From positions 29,877 to 93,876 of the forward strand of contig CAYJBY010000012.1 in the NCBI GenBank assembly GCA_964368645.1: a stretch of DNA of 64,000 bases, read 5' to 3'. The notes under the pieces were generated by a model. It made no database searches and was not told the origin of the DNA. It was given only the letters and a program-made list of their open reading frames with translations. Source of the DNA: JAEDHM01 sp964368645. Its GTDB lineage: Bacteria > Bacillota > Clostridia > Christensenellales > CAG-1252. Below, piece by piece: positions 17,800-25,072 of the stretch; positions within the stretch are counted from its first letter, which is position 1, and each line of letters opens with the position of its first letter. The translations under genes were made by a program, and so were the position numbers.

Positions 17800-18039
17800 A
17801 AAACGCCCCTTTTTATCCGCCTGCGCTGTAATATATGTTTAGTTTTTCCGTATAAGTTGTCACTGCTTGCCTTATAACGCAGTTTTTTTGCCTACGCTTG
17901 GCGCATAACCGTTAATTAGCCGCGCGTTTAACCGCAGTCGGCTGAAATATACGGTGCTTAAACAAGACGATTCTATTATTACGCAATAATCCTCTATTAT
18001 CCGAGTTTTTTGAAAAACCCCTCTTGGAATTATTTGATT
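17800..18039. other. Spacer upstream of the deacetylase gene
   Basis: No gene or strong promoter is evident. It is AT-rich with short related words (TTATTACGC, CCTCTATTATCCGAG). Confidence 0.5.
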
Positions 18040-18487
18040 TTCAGAATAGGCGCACCTTTTCGCAGAACAAGCTTACCGCTTTCACATAACAGGTTCACTT
18101 CTTTTCAGAGTAGACTTACCTTTTCGCAGAACAAGCGCATTTCTTCTTAGAACAGGCTAACCGCTTTTCAAAACAGGCTTATCGCTTTTTAGAACAGGCT
18201 TACTTCTCCGCAAGACAAGCCCACATCTTCTTAAAACAGGCTTACCGCTTTTCAAAACAGGCTTACCGCTTTTCAAAACANNNNNNNNNNNNNNNNNNNN
18301 NNNNNNNNNNNNNNNNNNNNNNNNNNNNNNNNNNNNNNNNNNNNNNNNNNNNNNNNNNNNNNNNNNNNNNNNNNNNNNNNAAAACAGGCTTACCGCTTTT
18401 CAAAACAGGCTTACCGCTTTTCAAAACAAGCCCACATTTTCTTAGAACAGGCTTACCACTTTTCAGAACAGGCTAACCTCTCCGCTA
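18040..18487 (-). repeat. 21-bp tandem array repeating the last seven codons of birA
   Basis: On the minus strand, downstream of birA, about ten visible units of 21 bases follow the birA stop without a break. More are hidden in the gap. The birA end reads GGA GAG GTT AGC CTG TTC TGA. The next units read AAA GTG GTA AGC CTG TTC TAA, then GAA AAT GTG GGC TTG TTT TGA, then AAA GCG GTA AGC CTG TTT TGA, and so on. Each unit thus encodes a variant of xxVSLF plus stop in the birA frame, and units drift with distance until about 18090. The sequence GEVSLF-stop recurs exactly near 18190-18210 with different synonymous codons. Confidence 0.85.
18281..18380. other. Assembly gap (100 N) inside the tandem array
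   Basis: Exactly 100 undetermined bases flanked on both sides by identical repeat units, so the copy number is unknown. Confidence 0.98.
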
Positions 18488-19434
18488 TCCACAACCGCGG
18501 CTGTGCCGTCGTCAAGCACAACCTTTAAGCCGTAGTTCTCCGTCAGCCCGACAGATACGCCCGAATATTCCGCTCCGCCCTTGCTGAACCCGACTTTTTT
18601 GTTAAGAGTGACGCAATTATCGCGGTATTCCGCGAAAATGCCTTGGTCATCGCAGGTTTTTTGAACGAGAATCGAGGATAACTCCTCTATAACGTAAGCG
18701 GCAAGCATATTACGGTTGACAGGGTGTCCGCACAGCTCCTGAAGAGTTGTTACTTTATCCTGCAATTCTGTCGGAAAATCCGAAGTTTTTCCGTTTACGT
18801 CAATACCTAAACCTATTACTATGTATTGGATACGGCAGCTCTCGCTTTCCACCGACATTTCGGATAATATTCCGCACAGCTTTTTGCCGCCGCACTGCAA
18901 GTCGTTAACCCACTTGATGTCCGCGTTCACACCGCAAGACCTTTTTATCGCACGCCTTACGGCTACCGCCGTCCGCGCCGTTACAGTCGCAACCTCGTTA
19001 AGCGGCATTATCGGCAAGAGTAAATAGGACATATACAGTCCGCCCTTCGGCGAAAAAAAGCTCCGCCCCATTCGTCCTCTGCCCTTCTCTTGTTTTTCCG
19101 CAATAACCGCCGTACCTGCCGCCGCTCCCTCTGCCGCCAACTCCTTAAGATAAGCGTTGGTAGAGGAGATTTCGGATAGACAAACCACCCTTTCCGCATA
19201 GTCTGCGGAGGTGTAGGCGGCAAGCTCGCCCAAGCTGATTTTGTCGGGAACAGCCGTCAGCTTGTAGCCCTTGTTGGTGGAGGAGGCTATCTCGTAGCCC
19301 TCGCGCCTAAGTGCGGAAACCGCAGAGTTCACCGCGGCGCGGCTTATGCCTGCCTCCGCGCTTAAGGTTTCGCCCGAACAATAACCCTCGGTGGTTTTCA
19401 GCCTGTATAAAACGTAATCCTTCGTCTGCATCAT
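18463..19434 (-). CDS. birA: Biotin protein ligase / biotin operon repressor BirA
   Basis: This 323-residue protein attaches biotin to carrier lysines (here plausibly the carrier at 31637-32035) and, as biotinyl-AMP complex, represses biotin genes. A winged-helix DNA-binding domain fills residues 4-60 (LSAEAGISRAAVNSAVSALR). The ligase domain has the adenylate loop GRGRMGR at 118-124 and KWVNDLQCGGKKLCGIL, with a C-terminal SH3-like domain. The ATG at 19434 is chosen because the family N-terminus begins there; the ribosome site is weak and the next codon is also ATG. It is divergent from bioY, with two BirA-type operators between. The last seven codons are the first unit of a tandem array. 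Confidence 0.93.
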   Translation of the reverse strand: MMQTKDYVLYRLKTTEGYCSGETLSAEAGISRAAVNSAVSALRREGYEIASSTNKGYKLTAVPDKISLGELAAYTSADYAERVVCLSEISSTNAYLKELAAEGAAAGTAVIAEKQEKGRGRMGRSFFSPKGGLYMSYLLLPIMPLNEVATVTARTAVAVRRAIKRSCGVNADIKWVNDLQCGGKKLCGILSEMSVESESCRIQYIVIGLGIDVNGKTSDFPTELQDKVTTLQELCGHPVNRNMLAAYVIEELSSILVQKTCDDQGIFAEYRDNCVTLNKKVGFSKGGAEYSGVSVGLTENYGLKVVLDDGTAAVVDSGEVSLF

Positions 19435-19462
19435 AATCTTAGCATACCACGGTTTTCGCGGT

Positions 19463-19493
19463 TTGTAAACCTCTGCTTGCAACTGCTTGACAA
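19463..19493. promoter_or_regulatory. BirA operator 1 (upstream, overlaps bioY -35)
   Basis: Half-site TTGTAAA, 17 bases, TTGACAA (one mismatch to TTTACAA). The right half-site contains the TTGACA -35 box of bioY. Confidence 0.6.
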
Positions 19494-19515
19494 TTCTTTT
19501 TCGCCTATATATAAT
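19487..19515 (+). promoter_or_regulatory. Consensus promoter of bioY
   Basis: TTGACA, 17 bases, TATAAT: a perfect sigma-A match. The leader is about 90 nt. Confidence 0.85.
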
Positions 19516-19516
19516 A

Positions 19517-19547
19517 TTGTAAACCTTAAATCGGATTTGCTTTACAA
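19517..19547. promoter_or_regulatory. BirA operator 2 (covers the bioY start point)
   Basis: Perfect inverted half-sites TTGTAAA and TTTACAA separated by 17 bases. It starts two bases after the -10 box, so binding would block initiation. Spacing and sequence fit BirA operators of Gram-positive bacteria as I remember them. Confidence 0.75.
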
Positions 19548-19610
19548 TCCCTTGCGGCTGTCTTGTTACGGCGGCAAGAGCCGTCCGCTTGACAAGGTAA
19601 TCGGAGATAT

Positions 19611-20627
19611 ATGCAACGTACAAAGAACCTCACCCTCATAGCGGTATTCACCGCGCTAATTGCCGTCTGCGCTCAAATCGCCGTTCCGTCCGCGATTCCC
19701 TTTACCCTGCAAACCTTTGCGGTCTTCTTGACCCTTTGCCTCTTAGGCGGCAGGCGCGGCACCGCGGCGGTGGTGCTTTACGTACTTTCGGGTATGGTCG
19801 GCTTGCCTGTTTTTTACGGTTTTAAGGGCGGAATCGCCGCGCTAATGGGGCTGACGGGCGGCTTTATTCTCGGTTTTGTCGGCACGGCGTTGACCTATTG
19901 GCTCCTTACCGCTACGCTTAAAACTCCGAAAATCGCGCCCCTTGTGGGTATGCTCTGCGGTCTTGCCGTCTGTTACCTTTTCGGCGCGGCGTGGGCATAC
20001 GGTTTTCTGGCTGTGGCAGGCACTCCTAAAAGCGTTGGCGCGGTGCTTTCGTTCAGCGTTCTGCCCTATATTCTCCTCGACCTTATCAAGCTGACAATTG
20101 CCTTTCTGCTCTCCGAAAGACTAAAAAAAATCCCCTCCGTAGAGAGGATACTTGCAAGTGCCGTCAGCCGTTGCCGACCTACCGCCGATATACAAACCGC
20201 CGATAATCAGTCCGACAATTCACAATCCGACAATTCAAAGTTTACAGACGGACAATTCGATATTTCACAACCTAATATACAGGATAACCACGCAGTTGAA
20301 ACACTGCCCAACGGTTCACAATCCCAAGACGAGCAGACTGCCGATAATCAGTCCGACGATTTTCGAGTCGATATTTTAGAGTCCGCAGACTGGCAATCTA
20401 ATAATGTGCTACCTACAGACGGACAATCCAACATTCCACAACCTAATATACAGGATAACCACGCAGTTGAAACACTGCCTAACGGTTCACAATCCCAAGA
20501 CGAGCATTCTGCCGATAATCCGCAATCCAACAATTTACAAGCCGATATTTCACAACCTAATATACAGTTAAACGATAGGCAATCCGACAATTCCGAGTTT
20601 ACGGACGACCAATCCAATAAGGTATAA
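19611..20627 (+). CDS. bioY: Biotin transporter BioY with repetitive hydrophilic tail
   Basis: Residues 1 to about 186 are a complete BioY, the membrane S-component that captures biotin, alone or with an ECF energising module. It has about six hydrophobic helices, the GLPVFYGFKGGIAALMG and GGFILGF loops, and LLDLIKLTIAFLLSERLKK at the end. BioY proteins usually stop there. This frame continues for 150 residues rich in Asn, Ser, Gln and Asp, with a 70-bp DNA repeat (20266-20335 and 20437-20506) and shorter SDNSQSDN words. The tail resembles the repetitive spacers of this genome rather than a domain. The promoter carries BirA operators. Confidence 0.9.
   Translation: MQRTKNLTLIAVFTALIAVCAQIAVPSAIPFTLQTFAVFLTLCLLGGRRGTAAVVLYVLSGMVGLPVFYGFKGGIAALMGLTGGFILGFVGTALTYWLLTATLKTPKIAPLVGMLCGLAVCYLFGAAWAYGFLAVAGTPKSVGAVLSFSVLPYILLDLIKLTIAFLLSERLKKIPSVERILASAVSRCRPTADIQTADNQSDNSQSDNSKFTDGQFDISQPNIQDNHAVETLPNGSQSQDEQTADNQSDDFRVDILESADWQSNNVLPTDGQSNIPQPNIQDNHAVETLPNGSQSQDEHSADNPQSNNLQADISQPNIQLNDRQSDNSEFTDDQSNKV
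20266..20506 (+). repeat. 70-bp direct repeat inside the bioY tail
   Basis: Bases 20266-20335 and 20437-20506 are nearly identical (one C/T difference noted), starting CACAACCTAATATACAGG. Both copies are in the same reading frame. Confidence 0.85.
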
Positions 20628-20691
20628 CCTAATAAGATACAGTCAGCCGATAACCGCGCTGATTTTCGCTGTTTTTTGCTTTTTGAAGCCC

Positions 20692-21102
20692 TTAACCCTT
20701 GATAACCTTAGCCGCCAAGCGTATCGCGTCCGCCACCATATCGCCTACGGTCAGCTCCCCTACTCCTGCGATTAGATTTTCGCATTTGTTCATAGGAATG
20801 AGGATTTTGGTCGCGGAGCTTTGCCCCACCGCAAGAGCCATAGAGGGTGTTACCTCGCCCAAGAGCGAGTCGGCTATGGCGATACCCACAGGCCCTAAAA
20901 TCAAATCCGCGTGCCGACAGCACACCGCCGCCGCGTTTTCACCTGTGGCGAACCTGTCCGCGCCGCCCTTCTGCATTGCCGCCGTTGCCGCGCTGTTGGT
21001 GCCTACCGCGGTAAGTTCTATTGAGGGGAAAGCCGCTTTTAGCTCCTCGCAAAGCTGTTTGCCCAGTCTGCCGCCCTGTCCGTCAATAACCAAAACTTTC
21101 AT
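20692..21102 (-). CDS. DUF3842 family protein
   Basis: This 136-residue cytoplasmic protein starts with VLVIDGQGGRLGKQL, a glycine-rich nucleotide-binding-like turn, and continues with VGTNSAATAAMQKGGAD, typical of DUF3842 proteins of clostridia. No biochemical function is established. TAAGGAG sits seven bases before the ATG. A 14-bp palindrome (ACGGCAGTTGCCGT) lies directly upstream of the ribosome site and might be an operator or a small hairpin. It is convergent with bioY and divergent from the kinase gene. Confidence 0.8.
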   Translation of the reverse strand: MKVLVIDGQGGRLGKQLCEELKAAFPSIELTAVGTNSAATAAMQKGGADRFATGENAAAVCCRHADLILGPVGIAIADSLLGEVTPSMALAVGQSSATKILIPMNKCENLIAGVGELTVGDMVADAIRLAAKVIKG

Positions 21103-21134
21103 AATCGCTCCTTACGGCAACTGCCGTCCTTAGG

Positions 21135-21164
21135 ATTATACCATATATACCGCTCCTTTCGCAA
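21135..21164 (-). promoter_or_regulatory. Promoter of the DUF3842 gene
   Basis: Minus strand: TTGCGA, 18 bases, TATAAT. Confidence 0.5.
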
Positions 21165-21287
21165 AGGTATTTACCGTTGCATTTCCGCAGGTTTTGCGGT
21201 ATGATTGAAAGGTGCGCCGCCGAATGCGGAAAACCCGTAACCCTTAACCGCAAGCCTTGACAAAACGGCGCTTTAATTAGGATAACA

Positions 21288-22346
21288 ATGGACGATAACC
21301 GAATTTTAATCAAGACGCTTTTAGCCGACAATATCAAAAAATATCCTCTCCTTACCGTAACCGACGCCGTTAAGCTGCTTTTTCAGTCCTACTGCGGCGC
21401 AGGACATCTGGTTGCGGACGAGGCAAGGGCAATCGCCTTTCTTGAGGAGGAGCATAATGCTTGCGCCTGCAAGCTCCTAAAGGCACCCCTTCCCGAACCC
21501 TTGCTCAACGGCTTTTGCCGTTACCCTATCGACTGCTTGGACAAATCCGCGCTGAAAGCTCTTGCCCTTACGTTCTGCGCAGACAGCCGCGAGAAAGCGG
21601 ACAAGGAGGGGCTTTGCTACGCGCTGGGCGTGCTTAAATCCTCTCTTTCGGAGCTTTTCGGCGAGGAAAACCGTGAGAGGGGCGAGGAGATAATTGACGA
21701 ATACATAGCCAAGGGCTGTCCCGTCCTCTCCCACAGCGCGGCTTACCGCGCCGCCTACAACCCCCACTATCGAGTTTTGAAGACTGACAGCGCGAAGCTG
21801 ATACCACTGCTTTCCGCCGTCTTTAGCCGCGAGGAACGCCCCACCGTAATCGCCCTTGACGGACGGTGCGGAAGCGGCAAAAGCTACTATGCCGACAAGC
21901 TCTCCAAGCTCCTTAACGCCCCGATTATAAGAGCGGACGACTTCTTTTTGCCTAAGGCTATGCGCACCGCGGAGAGGCTGGCGGAACCGGGCGGTAATTT
22001 TCATTACGAAAGATTCGCCGCCGAGGTCGTTGCCCCCCTTACCGCAAAAAACGAGGTTAATTACCGTCCGTATTCCTGTTCCCAAGACAGCTTCGGCGAA
22101 CCGCGCCGCGCCGCGGCTAAGCCCTACCTTATAGTGGAGGGCGCATACTGCCTAAGCCCGCGGTTTGGCAGGTATTACGACGTGTCTGCCGCCTGCAACG
22201 TAACGCCCGAACTGCAACAGCAAAGGCTCCTTGCAAGAGAGGGCAAAGCCGCCCTTGCGGTTTTCAACTCAAAATGGATAAGGTTTGAGGAGAGCTATAT
22301 TGCCGAAACAAAGCTGTTTTCCCGTTGTGATTTTGTAATCGACTGA
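21288..22346 (+). CDS. Uridine-kinase-like P-loop protein with unassigned N-terminal domain
   Basis: The C-terminal half (about 185-352) is a small-molecule kinase of the uridine/pantothenate-kinase type. Walker A is GRCGSGKS (192-199), then the substrate/DxD-like RADDFFLP, the lid-region FHYERF and the YLIVEGAYCL strand. The N-terminal 180 residues (YPLLTVTDAVKLLFQSYCGAGH and an acidic helical part) form a separate domain that I do not recognise. The phosphorylated substrate is unknown. AGGA five bases before the ATG is the ribosome site. Single gene. Confidence 0.75.
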   Translation: MDDNRILIKTLLADNIKKYPLLTVTDAVKLLFQSYCGAGHLVADEARAIAFLEEEHNACACKLLKAPLPEPLLNGFCRYPIDCLDKSALKALALTFCADSREKADKEGLCYALGVLKSSLSELFGEENRERGEEIIDEYIAKGCPVLSHSAAYRAAYNPHYRVLKTDSAKLIPLLSAVFSREERPTVIALDGRCGSGKSYYADKLSKLLNAPIIRADDFFLPKAMRTAERLAEPGGNFHYERFAAEVVAPLTAKNEVNYRPYSCSQDSFGEPRRAAAKPYLIVEGAYCLSPRFGRYYDVSAACNVTPELQQQRLLAREGKAALAVFNSKWIRFEESYIAETKLFSRCDFVID

Positions 22347-22402
22347 CGGAAAACTCCTCTTTTCTACCGCTTAGAAAATTTCGAAAAAATTAAAAAAATC
22401 AC

Positions 22403-22431
22403 TTGACATCGGACTTTTTGCTCACTATACT
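22403..22431 (+). promoter_or_regulatory. Promoter of the lysine riboswitch transcript
   Basis: TTGACA, 17 bases, TATACT. Confidence 0.8.
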
Positions 22432-22440
22432 GTTTTTATT

Positions 22441-22622
22441 CGATAGAGGCGCGTGCCCTATGATAAGCCGCAACGCAGGTTTTGGTTGCGGTGGTAAAGG
22501 ATGGCACGCCGAAGGGACGGTTTTAACCTGTAATCAACCGCCGCCTGGTATAACGGAGAATATCCATTATACTGTCGCAAAGCAATTTGCGGAGAGCTAT
22601 CTTGACAAGGCGGATTTTTTTC
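22441..22622 (+). ncRNA. Lysine riboswitch (L box)
   Basis: About 180 nt with the conserved L-box words in order: AGAGGCGCGTGCC near the 5' end, GGTGGTAAAGGATGG, then GGCACGCCGAAGG, then the long GCCTGGTATAACGGAG arm. GCGCGTGCC pairs with GGCACGCC. It is followed at once by a terminator, so lysine binding should stop transcription before the transporter gene. The short open frame across it has no coding support. Confidence 0.92.
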
Positions 22623-22659
22623 GCGGCGTGTTAAGTTAGCTTGACGCGCCGCTTTTTTT
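22623..22659 (+). terminator. Riboswitch-controlled terminator
   Basis: Thirteen-pair stem (22623-22635 with 22640-22652, including two G-U pairs), loop TTAG, then seven T. It is the expression platform of the lysine riboswitch. Confidence 0.92.
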
Positions 22660-22724
22660 ACCTCTATCAGGCACGCAGTATTAAATTGCGCAGGGACTGA
22701 TTACCTGTGCGGAGGAGTAACATT

Positions 22725-24689
22725 ATGAAAATCGGAAAGCTGGAAATGTCGAAAAAATCAATGGTTAACACCATCGTGATTTTTGCGGCGCTCATCGTGG
22801 TAATTGTACTCGCTTGCGTTATCAATAACGGCGGCGAGATCAAGTGCCCGGATTGCCTTTCCACCGGAGAAGTTTACGACGCTGACGCTGGCGCAATGGT
22901 CACCTGCGAAACCTGCGGCGGAACCGGCACGGTTGCAACTGACAATCCCTACCAAGGCACCTTTATGGCTCTTTTGCCCCCGATTATCGCCATCGTTTTG
23001 GCACTGGTAACTAAGGAAGTTTACAGTTCCTTGTTCATCGGTATCTTAGCAGGTGCGTTATTTAAGGGCAGTTGGAAGCCTATAGCCTCTCTTGACACCA
23101 TTGTCAAGGACGGCTTTATCGGCGTGCTTGCAGACTCTTGGAATATGGGTATCATTATCTTCCTCGTGGTCTTAGGCATTATGGTTGCTTTAATCAACAA
23201 GGCAGGCGGTGCGCAGGCTTTCGGCCGTTGGGCGAAAAAGCACATTAAGACGAAGATTGGCGCACAGTTAGCCACCTTCTTCCTCGGCGTGTTGATTTTT
23301 GTGGACGATTACTTTAACTGTCTTACCGTGGGCAGCGTTATGCGCCCCTTAACCGACAGCAAAAAGATTTCCAGAGAAAAGCTGGCGTACCTAATCGACG
23401 CCACTGCCGCTCCTATCTGTATGATAGCTCCTATATCCTCTTGGGCCGCCGCGGTATCCAGTACCGCCAGTCAGGTCGGTATGAACGGCATCTCACTTTT
23501 CGTGGAAGCAATCCCCTACAACTTCTACTCCCTACTGACTATCGTTATGATTATTACTCTTACCCTGCTGGGTATCGAGTTCGGACCTATGAAGAAGTTC
23601 CAGGAAGCGGCGGCGTTGATGGACGAGGCGGATATAGCCGAGGACACCGACGAGAAGGGTAACGTCAAGGGCAGAGTTATCGACCTTGTTATTCCTATAG
23701 TTATCCTTATCCTAAGCTGTATCGCAGGTATGCTTTACTCCGGCGGTTTCTTCACCAAGGGCGAAGCTAACTACCTGAAGATAGTGGACGCTTTCGCAGG
23801 CAGTGACGCGGCATTCGGACTTTCTTGGGGCAGTCTTATCGCTTTGGTCGTGGTAATGATTTACTTCATCTGCCGCAGATTGCTTTCCTTCAAGGACACT
23901 ATGGCGGCTATACCTAAGGGCTTCTGCGCTATGGTTCCCGCAATTCTTATCCTTACCTTCGCTTGGACGCTTAACAGTATGACCGGCTTATTGGGCGCGG
24001 CAGGCTACGTGGGCAACCTGATGAACGGCGCGGCTTCGACTCTCGTCAAACTGCTCCCTGCTATCATCTTCCTTGTCGCAGTGGTGCTTTCGTTCTCAAC
24101 CGGAACCTCTTGGGGTACCTTCGGTATCTTAATTCCTATCGTCGTTACCGTGTTTACCGCGGACAGCGAGCTGTTGGTTATCGGCATCTCCGCTTGCCTA
24201 GCAGGTGCAGTTTGCGGCGACCACTGCTCTCCTATCTCCGACACCACCATTATGGCGTCTGCCGGCGCACCGTGTAACCACGTCAACCACGTAAGCACGC
24301 AGTTGCCTTATGCACTGACCGTTGCGGCGGTTTCCTTCATCAGCTTCATCATCGCAGGCTTTGTGCAGATGTGGTACGTTGTATTACCCATCGGTATCGT
24401 CTTGATGGTCGGCACGATTTTCGGTATCAAGTACCTGAATATCTACCTTACCAAAAAGCGCGGTATGGCTACGGTCGCAGTTGCGGCTGACGGCGAAGCT
24501 ACGATACCTGCCGCGGAAGAAAACACCGCAGAGGACGTAGAGGGCAAGAGCGCGTTAACGGGCGGTCTGGAGTGTGCCGAGGTTATCAATAACGGTACCG
24601 CGGACACCAACGCGGAGTGTGCGGCAATCGCCGCCACCGAGCAGGCACAGGACGAGCTGTCCTCTGCAATCAAGGACAAGAACGCATAA
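22725..24689 (+). CDS. lysW: Lysine transporter of the NhaC superfamily (LysW type)
   Basis: This 654-residue polytopic membrane protein belongs to the NhaC Na+/H+ antiporter superfamily, with about twelve helices and the motifs FVDDYFNCLTVGSVM, SFSTGTSWGTFGI and CGDHCSPISDTT. The lysine riboswitch upstream assigns it to lysine uptake; comparative genomics named such genes lysW. The ATG at 22725 has GGAGGAG upstream. Odd feature: after the first helix (about 14-34) an extramembrane loop carries two cysteine pairs, CPDCLSTGEV (41-50) and CETCGGTGTV (61-70), resembling DnaJ-type zinc-ribbon repeats. A polar, alanine-rich C-terminal tail of about 80 residues is also extra. Confidence 0.9.
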   Translation: MKIGKLEMSKKSMVNTIVIFAALIVVIVLACVINNGGEIKCPDCLSTGEVYDADAGAMVTCETCGGTGTVATDNPYQGTFMALLPPIIAIVLALVTKEVYSSLFIGILAGALFKGSWKPIASLDTIVKDGFIGVLADSWNMGIIIFLVVLGIMVALINKAGGAQAFGRWAKKHIKTKIGAQLATFFLGVLIFVDDYFNCLTVGSVMRPLTDSKKISREKLAYLIDATAAPICMIAPISSWAAAVSSTASQVGMNGISLFVEAIPYNFYSLLTIVMIITLTLLGIEFGPMKKFQEAAALMDEADIAEDTDEKGNVKGRVIDLVIPIVILILSCIAGMLYSGGFFTKGEANYLKIVDAFAGSDAAFGLSWGSLIALVVVMIYFICRRLLSFKDTMAAIPKGFCAMVPAILILTFAWTLNSMTGLLGAAGYVGNLMNGAASTLVKLLPAIIFLVAVVLSFSTGTSWGTFGILIPIVVTVFTADSELLVIGISACLAGAVCGDHCSPISDTTIMASAGAPCNHVNHVSTQLPYALTVAAVSFISFIIAGFVQMWYVVLPIGIVLMVGTIFGIKYLNIYLTKKRGMATVAVAADGEATIPAAEENTAEDVEGKSALTGGLECAEVINNGTADTNAECAAIAATEQAQDELSSAIKDKNA

Positions 24690-24810
24690 ATATCCGACAG
24701 CGGTTATTACTCGCCGACAACGGATAGGTGGTTGTTAAGACAACGGCTATTAGAGTCAGGCGGCGACTAAACAACTAATTAACAAAGGATTAGAGATTAA
24801 TCCCACAAAA

Positions 24811-24900
24811 AGAGGACAAACAAGGATTTCCCTCGGCGGCACTAACGGACTTGCTCCGTATCGGCGTTGCCGCAGGACTTCCCGACAGTCCTCTTTTTTT
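24811..24900 (+). terminator. Terminator-like long hairpin after lysW
   Basis: AGAGGAC (24811-24817) pairs with GTCCTCT (24888-24894), followed by TTTTTT. The 70-base interior can form further pairs. It could be an ordinary terminator or a small structured transcript. The rest of the 24690-25072 spacer shows no gene. Confidence 0.6.
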
Positions 24901-24923
24901 ATCGTCGGAAGGAACTAAAAACC

Positions 24924-24952
24924 TTGTAATCGGCGGCGTTAATTGTTATAAT
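24924..24952 (+). promoter_or_regulatory. Promoter of the leucine-rich-repeat gene
   Basis: TTGTAA, 17 bases, TATAAT. Confidence 0.6.
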
Positions 24953-25072
24953 GTTAGGGAACGCTTAGATATTGTTATCGGGTTGCGTTTTTACCCCACA
25001 AGCTGTAGCGCATAAGGACACAGCCTACCGCGTTACCCCACTACTTTAAGGAGAGCCGCAAGGCGTCGCAAA

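Noticed and set aside
18240..18440. An open SGKPVLK heptad frame on the minus strand of the array
   Set aside because: Another phase of the same 21-bp repeat. It has no start codon with ribosome site, and the birA-frame reading explains the units better.
18040..18462. CRISPR array downstream of birA
   Set aside because: Units are contiguous 21-mers without spacers and match the birA 3' end; no cas genes are present.
22403..22639. A 78-codon open frame before the lysine transporter
   Set aside because: It lies entirely within the promoter, lysine riboswitch and terminator, and lacks a ribosome site.
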